DNA of 64,000 bases from Lacisediminimonas profundi (GTDB lineage Bacteria > Pseudomonadota > Gammaproteobacteria > Burkholderiales > Burkholderiaceae_D): the NCBI RefSeq assembly GCF_008831265.1, contig NZ_VTTH01000001.1, positions 682,001 through 746,000 on the forward strand, read 5' to 3'. Positions 28,261 through 38,200 of this stretch are shown piece after piece. The notes below the pieces were generated by a model. It worked only from the letters and a program-made list of their open reading frames with translations. It made no database searches and was not told where the DNA came from. Numbering within the stretch: the stretch's first letter is position 1; each line of letters starts with the position of its first letter. The position numbers were made by a program, and so were the translations under genes.

Positions 28261-28824
28261 ATGACTAGTGCAAAAAAGACATCCGAGCGTTTGATCAAGA
28301 AGTACCCCAACCGTAGGCTGTACGACACGCAGACCAGTTCCTACATCACGCTAGCCGATGTGAAGCAACTGGTGCTGAACAACGAGGACTTCACAGTCGT
28401 CGATGCCAAATCCGCCGAAGACCTGACCCGCAGCATCCTGCTGCAGATCATCCTCGAGGAAGAAGCAAATGGATCGCCGATGTTCTCCAGCGGCGCGCTG
28501 TCCCAGATCATTCGCTATTACGGCCATGCGATGCAGGGTTTGATGGGGAACTACCTGGAAAAGAACATCCAGGCTTTCATCGACATCCAGAACAAGCTCA
28601 CCGAAAACTCCAAGGGCCTGTACGAGGGCAAGCCGTTCAGCCCCGAGATGTGGACCCAGTTCATGAGCGTGCAGGGTCCGATGATGCAGGGCATGATGGG
28701 CAACTACATCGAGCAGAGCAAGAGCCTGTTCCTGCAGATGCAGGAGCAGATGCAGAGCCAGAGCAAGAACATGTTCGGGGCCTTCCCGTTCGTGCCCATG
28801 CCTGGGGATAACAAGAAAGAGTAG
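28261..28824 (+). CDS. phaR: Polyhydroxyalkanoate synthesis repressor PhaR
   Basis: A 187-residue protein with the PHB_acc_N DNA-binding domain (KKYPNRRLYDTQTSSYITL, about 15-75), two PHB accumulation regulatory segments (about 80-125 and 135-160) and a Met/Gln-rich tail. PhaR binds nascent PHB granules and derepresses phasin and its own gene. It lies 154 bases after phaC, consistent with its own promoter. Confidence 0.96.
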   Translation: MTSAKKTSERLIKKYPNRRLYDTQTSSYITLADVKQLVLNNEDFTVVDAKSAEDLTRSILLQIILEEEANGSPMFSSGALSQIIRYYGHAMQGLMGNYLEKNIQAFIDIQNKLTENSKGLYEGKPFSPEMWTQFMSVQGPMMQGMMGNYIEQSKSLFLQMQEQMQSQSKNMFGAFPFVPMPGDNKKE

Positions 28825-28860
28825 GCTGCGGCGGGTTTTCCTTCCGCTCGACGCCGTCGG

Positions 28861-28898
28861 GACGGGGACGGGTTACGCTTTGCGAACCCGTCCCCGTC
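28861..28898. terminator. Hairpin after phaR
   Basis: A 14-bp perfect stem GACGGGGACGGGTT/AACCCGTCCCCGTC around ACGCTTTGCG, 37 bases past the phaR stop. Only a short T-rich tract follows (TGCGTTTC), but stem strength favours a terminator. Confidence 0.75.
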
Positions 28899-28949
28899 TG
28901 CGTTTCAAGCCGTCCAGTACAATAGCGCCTTTGCCTCACCCATCGCGCC

Positions 28950-30311
28950 ATGTCCACCGATACCCCCGTTGCACCAAAAGTCGGCTTTGTCTCGCTCGGC
29001 TGCCCCAAAGCCCTGGTCGACTCCGAACAGATACTCACCCAGTTGCGCGCCGAAGGTTACGAAACCGCCAAGTCTTATGACGGCGCGGATCTCGTCATCG
29101 TCAATACCTGTGGTTTCATCGACGCCGCCGTGCAGGAGTCGCTGGACGCCATTGGCGAGGCGCTGCATGAAAATGGCAAGGTGATCGTCACCGGTTGCCT
29201 GGGTGCAAAAAAAGACGCTACTGGCCGGGATATCGTGCAGCAGGTGCATCCCAAGGTGCTGGCCGTGACCGGCCCACATGCGCTGGGCGAGGTGATGGAT
29301 GCTGTTCACTTCCATCTTCCCAAGCCGCATTCGCCCTTCACTGACCTGCTGCCGCCCCAGGGCGTCAAGCTGACGCCGCGCCACTATGCCTACCTGAAGA
29401 TCTCCGAGGGCTGCAATCACCGCTGCAGTTTTTGCATCATCCCGTCGATGCGCGGGGACCTCGTGTCGCGGCCCATCGCCGACTTGATGCTGGAAGCGGA
29501 AAACCTGTTCAAGGCCGGCGTGAAGGAATTGCTGGTGATTTCGCAGGACACCAGCGCTTATGGCGTCGACGTCAAGTTCCGTACCGGATTCTGGAACGGC
29601 AAGCCGGTCCGCACCCACATGACCCAGCTGGTCGGCGCACTCAACGAGCTTGCCGCCGGCTACGGCGCCTGGGTCCGGCTGCATTATGTTTATCCGTATC
29701 CGCACGTCGACGACATCATCCCGCTGATGAACGGCACCAACATCGTGCCTTACCTGGACGTGCCGCTGCAGCATGCCCATCCGGACGTGCTCAAGCGGAT
29801 GAAGCGCCCGGCCAGCGGCGAAAAAAATGTCGAGCGCATCCGTGCCTGGCGCGCGCTGTGCCCGGACATCACGATCCGTTCCACCTTCATCGCCGGCTTC
29901 CCGGGCGAGACCGAGGCGGAATTCCAGTACCTGCTGGATTTCCTGCAGGAGGCCGAAATCGACCGGCTGGGCTGCTTCGCCTACTCGCCGGTGGAAGGCG
30001 CGACCGCCAATGCGCTGGATAACCCGGTGCCCGAAGAGCTGCGGGAAGAGCGCCGCGGGCGAGTGATGCAGTTGCAGGAAGCGATTTCCGAAAAACGGCT
30101 GCGGGCCAAGATCGGCAAGACCATCCGCGTGCTGATCGACGAGCTGAGCGCGGAGGGTGCGGTCGGCCGCTCGGCGGCGGATGCGCCCGAGATCGACGGC
30201 GTTGTCTACGTCAAGCGGCCGTACGAGCCGGGCCGCACGCTGAAGGTCGGCGAGTTTTATGACGTCGATGTGTACGCGGCCGACGCCCACGATCTGTGGG
30301 CGCGCTCCTGA
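28950..30311 (+). CDS. rimO: Ribosomal protein uS12 methylthiotransferase RimO
   Basis: A 453-residue radical-SAM methylthiotransferase. The N-terminal MTTase domain has cysteines in [17 protein letters not shown] and VTGCLG; the radical-SAM cluster site is CNHRCSFC; a TRAM domain ends the protein (about 385-450). It adds a methylthio group to Asp88 of ribosomal protein uS12. Its stop overlaps the next start by one base (TGATG). Confidence 0.95.
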   Translation: MSTDTPVAPKVGFVSLGCPKALVDSEQILTQLRAEGYETAKSYDGADLVIVNTCGFIDAAVQESLDAIGEALHENGKVIVTGCLGAKKDATGRDIVQQVHPKVLAVTGPHALGEVMDAVHFHLPKPHSPFTDLLPPQGVKLTPRHYAYLKISEGCNHRCSFCIIPSMRGDLVSRPIADLMLEAENLFKAGVKELLVISQDTSAYGVDVKFRTGFWNGKPVRTHMTQLVGALNELAAGYGAWVRLHYVYPYPHVDDIIPLMNGTNIVPYLDVPLQHAHPDVLKRMKRPASGEKNVERIRAWRALCPDITIRSTFIAGFPGETEAEFQYLLDFLQEAEIDRLGCFAYSPVEGATANALDNPVPEELREERRGRVMQLQEAISEKRLRAKIGKTIRVLIDELSAEGAVGRSAADAPEIDGVVYVKRPYEPGRTLKVGEFYDVDVYAADAHDLWARS

Positions 30312-30766
30312 TGATGCGCGGCTTGCATGCGCGGCGCTTTGCCGCGTTGCTGCCCCTGCTGCTGTGTTTGTGCGCCGGACCGCTCGCTGCGGCCGGCAAG
30401 GACCAGCCGGCGGCCGCAGCGCAGCCGGCCATGCCGGCCAAAGGTCTCGTGCTGCGCGGTTCGCTCGGGGACCAGCAGGTGCAGATGCAACTGCGGCCGA
30501 AGCCGGATGAGGAAGGCGGTGTCGAAGGCGAGTATTTCGTGTTCGGACAGGGCCGCAGCATACTGCTGGCGGGCGAATTCGATCAGGATGGATTCTGGAT
30601 GGAGGAGTCGGTCAACGGCACCAACGTGTCAGGCCAGTGGGAGGGCAAGCGCGAAGGCGATCTGTTCAATGGCAGCTGGCGTGGTGCCGATGATGGCCCG
30701 CCCAGGCCGTTCTCGCTGCGCCGGATGAACATTGCGCCGACGGCCCGTCCCGACGCCGGCCGTTGA
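30311..30766 (+). CDS. Exported hypothetical protein
   Basis: A 151-residue protein with a signal peptide ([28 protein letters not shown]) and a small mature domain rich in beta strands (GLVLRGSLGDQQVQMQL, GEYFVFGQGRSILLAGEF, ESVNGTNVSGQWEGK). It belongs to no family I recognise. The ATG overlaps the rimO stop, so it is probably co-translated with rimO. Confidence 0.78.
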   Translation: MMRGLHARRFAALLPLLLCLCAGPLAAAGKDQPAAAAQPAMPAKGLVLRGSLGDQQVQMQLRPKPDEEGGVEGEYFVFGQGRSILLAGEFDQDGFWMEESVNGTNVSGQWEGKREGDLFNGSWRGADDGPPRPFSLRRMNIAPTARPDAGR

Positions 30767-30829
30767 TCCGGTCCGCGGCGCGGTAGCACGCTGGCCTGAC
30801 CTGAATTGAACAAACCAAGGGGCAAAGCC

Positions 30830-31999
30830 ATGGCAAAAAAATCGGTCCAGACCGGCTTGGTGCACAACGACTATCTGGCACCTGCCGGCTTCGGCGCGTT
30901 TCCTGTGCCAATCCACCATGCGTCGACGGTGCTGTTCTCCAGCGTTGCCGCCATGCGCTCGCGCAACTGGCAGGACAAGAGCGCCTATACCTACGGCCTG
31001 CACGGCACGCCGACCACCTTTACGCTGGAAGCCCGGCTGGCTGCGATTGAAAGCGGCAAACACTGCCTGCTCGCGCCGAGCGGGCTGGCGGCGATCGCCA
31101 TGGTGCACATGGCCTTGCTCCGGAGCGGCGATGATGTGCTGATCCCGGAGAACGTCTACAACCCGAACCGGGATTTTGCCAACTGGATGGCGCGCGATTT
31201 CGGCGTGCAGGTGCGCTACTACGACCCGCTGGTGGGGGCCGGGATTGCCGCGCTGCTGCTGGACAACACCAGGCTGGTCTGGGCTGAAGCGCCGGGATCG
31301 GTGTCGATGGAGGTGCCGGATATACCTGCAATCTGCCAGGCTGCGCGTGCGCGCGGCATACCGGTCGCGCTCGACAACACCTGGTCTGCCGGACTGGCTT
31401 TTGCCGCTTTCGATCACGGCGTGGACATCGTGATGCAGGCGCTGACGAAGTACCAGTCGGGCGGATCGGATGTGCTGATGGGCGCGGTGATCACGCGCGA
31501 CGAAGAATTGCATCGGCGCATCGAAATGGCGCACATGCGGCTGGGACTTGGGGTCAGCGCTGACGACACCTTCCTGGTACTGCGCGGATTGCCGACGCTG
31601 AAGCTGCGCTTCGACGCCCACGACGCCGGCGGCCGGGCTGTCGCCGCCTGGCTGAAATCGCGTCCGGAGATCGCGCGCGTGCTGCACCCGGCTTTGCCGG
31701 ATTGTCCCGGACACGAGACGTGGAAGCGGGATTTTACCGGGGCCGGCGGATTGTTCTCGGTGGTTTTCGACGAACGCTACAGCGAGGAACAGACCGACCG
31801 CTTCATCGACAGCCTGCGCCTGTTCGGGATAGGATTTTCCTGGGGTGGCGCCAACAGCCTGTGCGTGCCGTACCGGATCGGACAGATGCGCAGCGGATGG
31901 GCCGGCAGCGGGCAGTTGGTGCGCTTCAATGTCGGCCTGGAAGACCCGCAAGACCTGATCGCGGATATCGAACAGGCCTTGCGCTCGCTGGAAGGCTGA
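30830..31999 (+). CDS. metC: Cystathionine beta-lyase (Cys/Met-metabolism PLP enzyme)
   Basis: A 389-residue fold-type I PLP enzyme of the trans-sulfuration family. PLP contacts are APSGLAAIAMVHM and VALDNTWSAGLAF; the Schiff-base lysine is in MQALTKYQSGGSDVLMG; GIGFSWGGANSL carries the substrate-binding region typical of MetC. The product is likely homocysteine, ammonia and pyruvate from cystathionine. The start at 30830 has AAGGGG eight bases upstream; an in-frame ATG at 30806 does not. Confidence 0.87.
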   Translation: MAKKSVQTGLVHNDYLAPAGFGAFPVPIHHASTVLFSSVAAMRSRNWQDKSAYTYGLHGTPTTFTLEARLAAIESGKHCLLAPSGLAAIAMVHMALLRSGDDVLIPENVYNPNRDFANWMARDFGVQVRYYDPLVGAGIAALLLDNTRLVWAEAPGSVSMEVPDIPAICQAARARGIPVALDNTWSAGLAFAAFDHGVDIVMQALTKYQSGGSDVLMGAVITRDEELHRRIEMAHMRLGLGVSADDTFLVLRGLPTLKLRFDAHDAGGRAVAAWLKSRPEIARVLHPALPDCPGHETWKRDFTGAGGLFSVVFDERYSEEQTDRFIDSLRLFGIGFSWGGANSLCVPYRIGQMRSGWAGSGQLVRFNVGLEDPQDLIADIEQALRSLEG

Positions 32000-32061
32000 G
32001 GCCGGCGCAATCCCGAGTCAATTCCGGCGCAATTCGGCCTCAATCCCGCCTCAATCCCGCC

Positions 32062-33591
32062 TCAATCCATCACCTGCGCTTGCTGCTTGCCCTGCAACAG
32101 CGCCGAAAATGACTGCGCATCCAGCGGCTGGCTGAATAGATAGCCCTGGATTTCATCGCAGCGGCGGCTGCGCAGGAATTGCAGTTGCTCCTTCTTTTCG
32201 ACGCCTTCGGCAACGACCTTGATGTTCAGGTTGCGGCTGAGCGTAATGATCGCTTCGGTAATCGCTTCATCCGCCCGTGATCCGGGTATGCCCCGGATGA
32301 AGGAGCGGTCGATCTTGATGATGTCGATCGGGAACCGTTTCAGGTGCGACAGCGATGAATAGGCTACGCCGAAATCGTCGAGCGCAATGTGCACCCCCAG
32401 CGCCTTCAATCCCTCCAGCATCCGGCGCGAATGCCGGGTGTCGCGCATCATCATGCTCTCTGTGATTTCCAGTTCCAGCAGGGACGGCTCCATGCCGGTT
32501 TCGGCCAGTACGGAGCGGATGTCGGCTAGCAGGTTGCCGTCGGCGAACTGGCGTGCGGACAGGTTGACCGCCACCTGCAGCGCGGGCAGGCCCTGGCTGC
32601 GCCACTCGCGGTTCTGGCGGCACGCTTGCCGCAGTATCCACTTCGTCAATGGCACGATCAGCCCGGTTTCTTCCGCCAGCGGGATGAAATCTTCCGGGCG
32701 CAGCAGGCCGAGTTCTTCGTGTTCCCAGCGTACCAGCACTTCCGACCCGGTGATACGGGATGTCTGCGTCCTTACCTTGGGTTGGTAGTACAAGGTCAGG
32801 GCATTGCGTTCGATGGCCCTGCGCAAGTCCGACTCGAGCGCCAGTTGTACTGCGGAAGCCCCGTCCATCCCGGAGGAATAGTGCGCGCAGGTATTCTTGC
32901 CAGCTGCCTTGGCGCGGTACATCGCGATGTCGGCCCGCTTGAGCAGGGCGTATTCATCGTGCCCGTCCTGTGGGCAGGTGCTGACGCCAATGCTTGCGGT
33001 GATGTGAAGCAGTTGCCCCTCCAGCGGGTATTCGATCGCCAGCGCCTGCAGGATCTGCCGCGCCAGCTGTGGCAGGCGACTGGCGATGGCAGGTTCGTCG
33101 AGCAGCACGACGAATTCATCGCCGCCCATGCGGGCCACTGCAGTGCGTTCCGGCAGCACCGCTTGCAGCCGGCGTGCCATTTCCTGCAACAACCGGTCGC
33201 CGGCATGATGGCCCAGCGCGTCGTTGATCAGTTTGAATCGGTCGAGGTCGATCAGCAACACGGCCAGCCCGCTCCCGTCATGGCGTGCCCGTGCCAGGGC
33301 GCGGCCCAACTGGCGGCTGAACATGGCCCGGTTGAGAAGGCCGGTGAGCGGGTCATGGCAGGCCAGGTGTTTCATCTGATTGCCCGCTTCGCGATGCGCA
33401 GCCAGCAGCCGCTTGTATTGCTGGCGCAGTTCGCGCGCCGACCATGCATCCACGTGATGCGCAGGCCCGGGAGCGCGGGGCTGATCATGTGTGCGGCGTG
33501 GCGCCCGCCCGGAAAGGGGGGAATGACTGCTCCCTGACGAGGGGTCGGGGAATGAGGGGGGCTGCAGGAAGTCGTCTTCGTTTACCGTCAA
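32062..33591 (-). CDS. Diguanylate cyclase/phosphodiesterase (GGDEF-EAL)
   Basis: A 509-residue cytosolic protein without a recognised sensor domain. After a Pro/Ser-rich N-terminus and short helix, the GGDEF domain has intact RMGGDEF, but no RxxD inhibitory site at the usual five residues before it. The EAL domain reads EVLVRW in place of EALVRW and keeps ELEITESMMM, ALDDFGVAYSSL, KIDRSFI and AEGVEKKEQL, so phosphodiesterase activity is plausible. TTG 33591 is chosen for CCGGAGCGTGGA before it; another TTG at 33621 extends it ten residues without a ribosome site. Confidence 0.88.
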   Translation of the reverse strand: MTVNEDDFLQPPSFPDPSSGSSHSPLSGRAPRRTHDQPRAPGPAHHVDAWSARELRQQYKRLLAAHREAGNQMKHLACHDPLTGLLNRAMFSRQLGRALARARHDGSGLAVLLIDLDRFKLINDALGHHAGDRLLQEMARRLQAVLPERTAVARMGGDEFVVLLDEPAIASRLPQLARQILQALAIEYPLEGQLLHITASIGVSTCPQDGHDEYALLKRADIAMYRAKAAGKNTCAHYSSGMDGASAVQLALESDLRRAIERNALTLYYQPKVRTQTSRITGSEVLVRWEHEELGLLRPEDFIPLAEETGLIVPLTKWILRQACRQNREWRSQGLPALQVAVNLSARQFADGNLLADIRSVLAETGMEPSLLELEITESMMMRDTRHSRRMLEGLKALGVHIALDDFGVAYSSLSHLKRFPIDIIKIDRSFIRGIPGSRADEAITEAIITLSRNLNIKVVAEGVEKKEQLQFLRSRRCDEIQGYLFSQPLDAQSFSALLQGKQQAQVMD

Positions 33592-33621
33592 TCCACGCTC
33601 CGGCGCCGGCCACGGTGTCAA

Positions 33622-33650
33622 CGAGAGCGGCCGGCTTCCAGCCGCTCTCG
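33622..33650. other. Perfect hairpin upstream of GGDEF-EAL gene
   Basis: A 10-bp perfect stem CGAGAGCGGC/GCCGCTCTCG with a 9-nt loop, about 30 bases before the likely start codon. No T run follows on either strand. It could be a leader structure or the remains of a terminator. The rest of the gap to 33873 holds no gene. Confidence 0.6.
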
Positions 33651-33873
33651 TTGTGCGATGCCCGTACTACAGAAAGTGCCGGGCGCCGCTCGATTAATAT
33701 TGCAAAAAATATATCGTTCCGGGCCGCAGCCAACAATCAGTGTTCGCGGGAATTAACAATTTGACGTGGAGGGATGCCGGAGCCGGCAGCCGTGCCCGCA
33801 TCGGGCCGCTGCGACGCTCGCCGGGGTTGCCGTGCAGGAACGGCCTGCAGCCATCAGGCCGCAGGCGCGGACC

Positions 33874-34236
33874 TCAGGTCGGCATGGACTTGTTCGCGTT
33901 CAGGTCGAGCAGGCCCTTGATCAGACGGTAGGCCTTCCATACCCAAGCTGCGGTGAACACCAGCCAGGCAAGCGGAATGCCGATGACGGTCATGAACAGG
34001 ACTGCGCCGAGCGCCATCCATACCAGGTACCACCAGAACGAACGGATTTGCCAGGTATGGTGGCTGTAGACGAAGGTGCCGGCCGTATCGGGCCGCTTGA
34101 GGTAGCTGATGATCAGCGGAATGAACGACAGCGCACCCAGCGAGAACACCAGGCTGGCGCCGTGGAACAGGTAAAGCCACCAGGCCAGGTTCTTGTACGA
34201 TTCCAGTTCCCGGTCAAACATGATTTCCTGCGCCAT
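33874..34236 (-). CDS. DUF4870-like small membrane protein
   Basis: A 120-residue protein with three predicted membrane spans (about 16-40, 62-85, 88-108). The HGASLVFSLGALSFIPLIISYLK and SHHTWQIRSFWWYLVW segments resemble the DUF4870/tripartite membrane family. The start MAQEIMFDRE has AAAAGGAG seven bases upstream; an upstream in-frame start adds 19 residues without support. The function is unknown. Confidence 0.8.
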   Translation of the reverse strand: MAQEIMFDRELESYKNLAWWLYLFHGASLVFSLGALSFIPLIISYLKRPDTAGTFVYSHHTWQIRSFWWYLVWMALGAVLFMTVIGIPLAWLVFTAAWVWKAYRLIKGLLDLNANKSMPT

Positions 34237-34310
34237 GCCCTGCTCCTTTTGTGTACCGGGCAAGACCCTGGCGACCAGGATGGTGCACGGCATGCTTCAT
34301 TCAAACAGGC

Positions 34311-35207
34311 TCAAGATTCAAACAGGTTCAGAATGCCGTCGAGGCCGCTGAAGTTCAAGGCCACATCTGCTTGCGCGCGTACCACCGGCTTGGCGCGAAA
34401 CGCCACGGACAGTCCGGCAATACGCATCATCGCAAGGTCGTTGGCGCCATCGCCCATCACGATTGCCCGGTCCGCACCGATCCCGATTTCGGCGCAGGCG
34501 CGTTCGACGGTCGCTTTCTTGCCCTGGGCGTCGACGATCTCGCCGACCAGCCGCCCGGTCAGCTTGCCGTCCACGATTTCGAGCTGGTTCGAATGGGTGA
34601 AATCGAGGTCCAGGCGGGTTTTCATGCGGTCGGTGAAATAGGTGAAGCCACCCGAGACCAGCAAGGTCTTGAGGCCGGCGCTGCGTACGGCGTCGAGCAT
34701 CCGCTGGGCACCGGGCGAGAGTTGCAGCCGCTCGCTGTAGACCCGTTCCAGCGCCGTCGCATCCAGCCCCTTGAGCAGCGACACTCGGCGCGTCAGGCTT
34801 TCGCGGAATTCGATCTCGCCGCGCATGGCCGCTTCGGTAATCGCAGCCACCTGCGGTTTCAGTCCTTGCATGTCGGCGATCTCGTCGATGCACTCGATCG
34901 TGATCAGCGTGGAATCCATGTCCATCGCCACCAGCCCGAAATCCTGCAGGCGCAGTCCGGCCGGCACCAGCGTGGCATCCAGTCGTGCCGCCAGCGCCGT
35001 CGCATACAGCTCCGCCTTCAGTTCGTCGTCGCAGCTGACGTCCTCGCAGCGCACCGCGCCCGAGTCGAGCGCCACCAGGCGCTTGCTGCCAGCCATGGCG
35101 GCGAGCCGTTCGATGGCGGCGGGATCGGGGGCAGGGCCTTGCAGTACGAGGTTCATCATGATGCGTGAATCGTGAATGTGAAATGGAATGTGAGTTGGAA
35201 TTTTCAT
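34311..35207 (-). CDS. serB: Phosphoserine phosphatase SerB
   Basis: A 298-residue HAD-superfamily phosphatase. The nucleophile motif is AMDMDSTLI (Asp96, Asp98), motif II is LLVSGGFTYF, motif III includes GKKATVE and motif IV VMGDGANDLAMM. An ACT-like N-terminal half covers about 18-88. It makes serine from phosphoserine. The ATG at 35207 overlaps the mfd stop by four bases; ATGs at 35159/35156 start closer to the conserved N-terminus, so the first 16 residues are uncertain. Confidence 0.94.
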   Translation of the reverse strand: MKIPTHIPFHIHDSRIMMNLVLQGPAPDPAAIERLAAMAGSKRLVALDSGAVRCEDVSCDDELKAELYATALAARLDATLVPAGLRLQDFGLVAMDMDSTLITIECIDEIADMQGLKPQVAAITEAAMRGEIEFRESLTRRVSLLKGLDATALERVYSERLQLSPGAQRMLDAVRSAGLKTLLVSGGFTYFTDRMKTRLDLDFTHSNQLEIVDGKLTGRLVGEIVDAQGKKATVERACAEIGIGADRAIVMGDGANDLAMMRIAGLSVAFRAKPVVRAQADVALNFSGLDGILNLFES

Positions 35208-38200
35208 GCCGCCAGCGAGCGGATCGTCGAGCGCAATTGCGATACCCGGCTCGCCAGGTCCGGCATTTTAGCGGTGATGCGCAGCTTGTCCTGGCCGTGC
35301 AGCCGGATGTGCCGGTTCTTTTGCACCAGGTCGATGATACGCATGGCGTCGACCGGCGGGTTGGGCTGGAATTGCAGCACGGCTGCTTCCCCATGGGCGT
35401 CGATCTTGACAATGCCCACCGGTTCGGCCGCCACCCGCAGCCTGTGGGTCTCAATCAGCGCCCGGGCCGGATCCGGCAGCTTGCCGAAGCGGTCGATCAG
35501 TTCTTCCTGCAGGGCGTCGATGGCGGCCTGCTGGTTGCAGTTGGCCAGCCGCTTGTACAGCGACAGCCTCTCGTGCACGTCGCCGCAGTAATCGTTGGGC
35601 AGCAGGGCCGGCACATGCAGGTTGATTTCGGTCGTGGTCGACAGCGGCGCTTCGAGGTCGGGCTCCTTGCCGTTTTTCAGCGCTTTCACCGCGTGGTTCA
35701 GCATGTCCGAATAGAGCTGGAAACCGATCTCGGTCATTTCGCCGGACTGGTTTTCGCCGAGCACTTCGCCGGCGCCGCGGATCTCGAGGTCGTGCATCGC
35801 CAGGTAGAAGCCGCTGCCCAGTTCTTCCATCTGCTGGATTGCCTCCAGCCGCCGTTGCGCCTGCTTGGAGAGAATCTGCACGTCGTGCACCAGCAGGTAG
35901 GCATAGGCCTGGTGATGGGAGCGCCCGACGCGGCCGCGCAACTGGTGCAACTGCGCCAGTCCGAACTTGTCGGCGCGATGCATGATGATGGTGTTGGCGG
36001 TCGGCACGTCGATGCCGGTTTCGATGATCGTGGTGCACAGCAGGATGTTGAAGCGCTGGTTGACGAAGTCGCGCATCACCTTTTCCAGCTCGCGCTCGTG
36101 CATCTGGCCGTGGGCGATGCCGATGCGCGCTTCCGGCAGCAGCTCGGCCAGCATTGCACGACGGTTTTCTATCGTCTCGACTTCATTGTGCAGGAAGTAG
36201 ACCTGGCCGCCGCGCTTGAGCTCGCGCAGGCAGGCCTCGCGAATCACGGACTCGCCCTCGGCCCGCACGAAGGTCTTGATCGCCAGCCGCTTTTGCGGCG
36301 CCGTGGCAATGATGGAAAAATCGCGCAGGCCTTCAAGCGCCATGCCGAGCGTGCGCGGGATCGGTGTGGCCGTCAGCGTCAGGACGTCGACTTCCGCGCG
36401 CAGCGCCTTCAGCGCTTCTTTCTGGCGCACGCCGAAGCGGTGTTCCTCGTCGATGATCACCAGCCCCAGCCGTTCGAACTTGACGTCGCCCGACAGCAGC
36501 TTGTGGGTGCCGATGACGATATCGATCGTTCCTGCGGCCATGCCCTTGATTGCCTGGGTCACTTCCTTGCCAGTGCGAAAGCGCGACAGCTCGGCAATTT
36601 TTACCGGCCAGTCGGCAAAGCGGTCGGCAAAAGTCTGCGCATGCTGCTCGGCCAGCAAGGTGGTCGGCGCCAGGATTGCGACCTGCTTGCCGCCCATGAC
36701 GGCCACGAAAGCAGCGCGCAGGGCGACTTCGGTCTTGCCGAATCCGACGTCGCCGCAGATCAGCCGGTCCATCGGCTGGCCGCTGGTCATGTCCTTGATT
36801 ACGGCATTGATGGCGGCGGCCTGGTCCGGCGTTTCTTCAAAACCGAAGCTTTCAGCGAAGGCTTCGTAATCCTTGGCTGAATACTGGAACGCATGACCCT
36901 TGCGCAAGGCGCGCCGGGCGTACAGGTTCAGCAGTTCTGCCGCAGTGTCGCGTATCTGCTGCGCCGCACGGCGCTTGGCCTTGTCCCACTGGCCCGAGCC
37001 AAGCGTGTGCAGCGGCGCATCTTCCGGCGCGGCACCGGAATATCGCGAGATCACGTGCAGCTGCGATACCGGCACGTAGAGCTTGGTTTCCTTCGCATAT
37101 TCCAGGTGCAGGAACTCGGTCTCGCCTTCGCCGAGATCCATGCTGACCAGGCCCATGTAGCGGCCGATGCCGTGGTTGGCATGCACCACCGGATCGCCGA
37201 TCTTGAGCTCGGACAGGTCGCGCACCATCGCCTCGACCTGGGTCGCGCCTTCCTGGCGGCGACGTCCGGCACGACGGCCGGTGCCGGCGTACAGCTCGGT
37301 CTCGGTAATGAAAGCCAGCGCCCCGTTTTCGTTCGCCAGCGAGAAACCGTCGTGCAGCGGCGCCACGCCGAGCATCACCTTGGCAGAGCCGGTCAGGAAA
37401 TCCTGGAAGCCTTCGCACAATTCGAAGTGCAGGTCGAATTCGTTGAAATATTGCTGCAGCGTTTCGCGACGGCCGCTGGAGTCGGCGCACAACATCACCC
37501 GCTTGTCGGTCATCAGCAGCCAGGCGCGCAGGTTGACCAGCGGGTCATCCGCGCGGCGGTTGACGGCGATGTTGGGCAGCGGTGCGGAAACCGACGACGG
37601 CGCGTCGTCTTTCTGCAGTACCCAGCGTCCGTGCGCTTTCATCAGCGTGAAGAAGTCTTCGTCGGTCAGGAACAGCGCGGCGGGTTCGAGCAGGGGCCGC
37701 TCGCGGTCCGACTTCAGGAAACGATAGCGTGACTGGGTATCGGTCCAGAAACGCTTGATCGATGCTTCCACATCCCCGATCAGCGCGAATGCGGTGTCCT
37801 GCGGCACGTAATGGAACAGCGTCGCGGTTTCGTCGAAAAACAGCGGCAGGTAATACTCGATGCCCGCGGTCGGGATGCCCTGGCCGATGTCTTTGTATAT
37901 GGTCGAGCGCGACGGGTCGCCTTCGATCGATTCGCGCCAGCGGCTGCGAAATGCCTGGCGCGAGGCTTCATCCATCGGAAATTCACGGCCGGGCAGCAGC
38001 CGGACTTCCTTGACCGGATAGAGCGAACGCTGGGAGTCGGCATCGAAGGTGCGGATGGTTTCGATGGTGTCGCCGAACAGATCGATGCGATAGGGCAGGG
38101 CCGAACCCATCGGGAACAGGTCGATCAGCCCGCCGCGAACCGAATATTCGCCGGGCGACATGACCTGCCCGACGTGCGAATAGCCGGCAGTGGTGAGTTG

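Noticed and set aside
35165-36880. A 571-codon plus-strand frame opposite mfd
   Set aside because: It lies wholly inside mfd, which is certain, and is rich in His/Gln/Arg without any domain.
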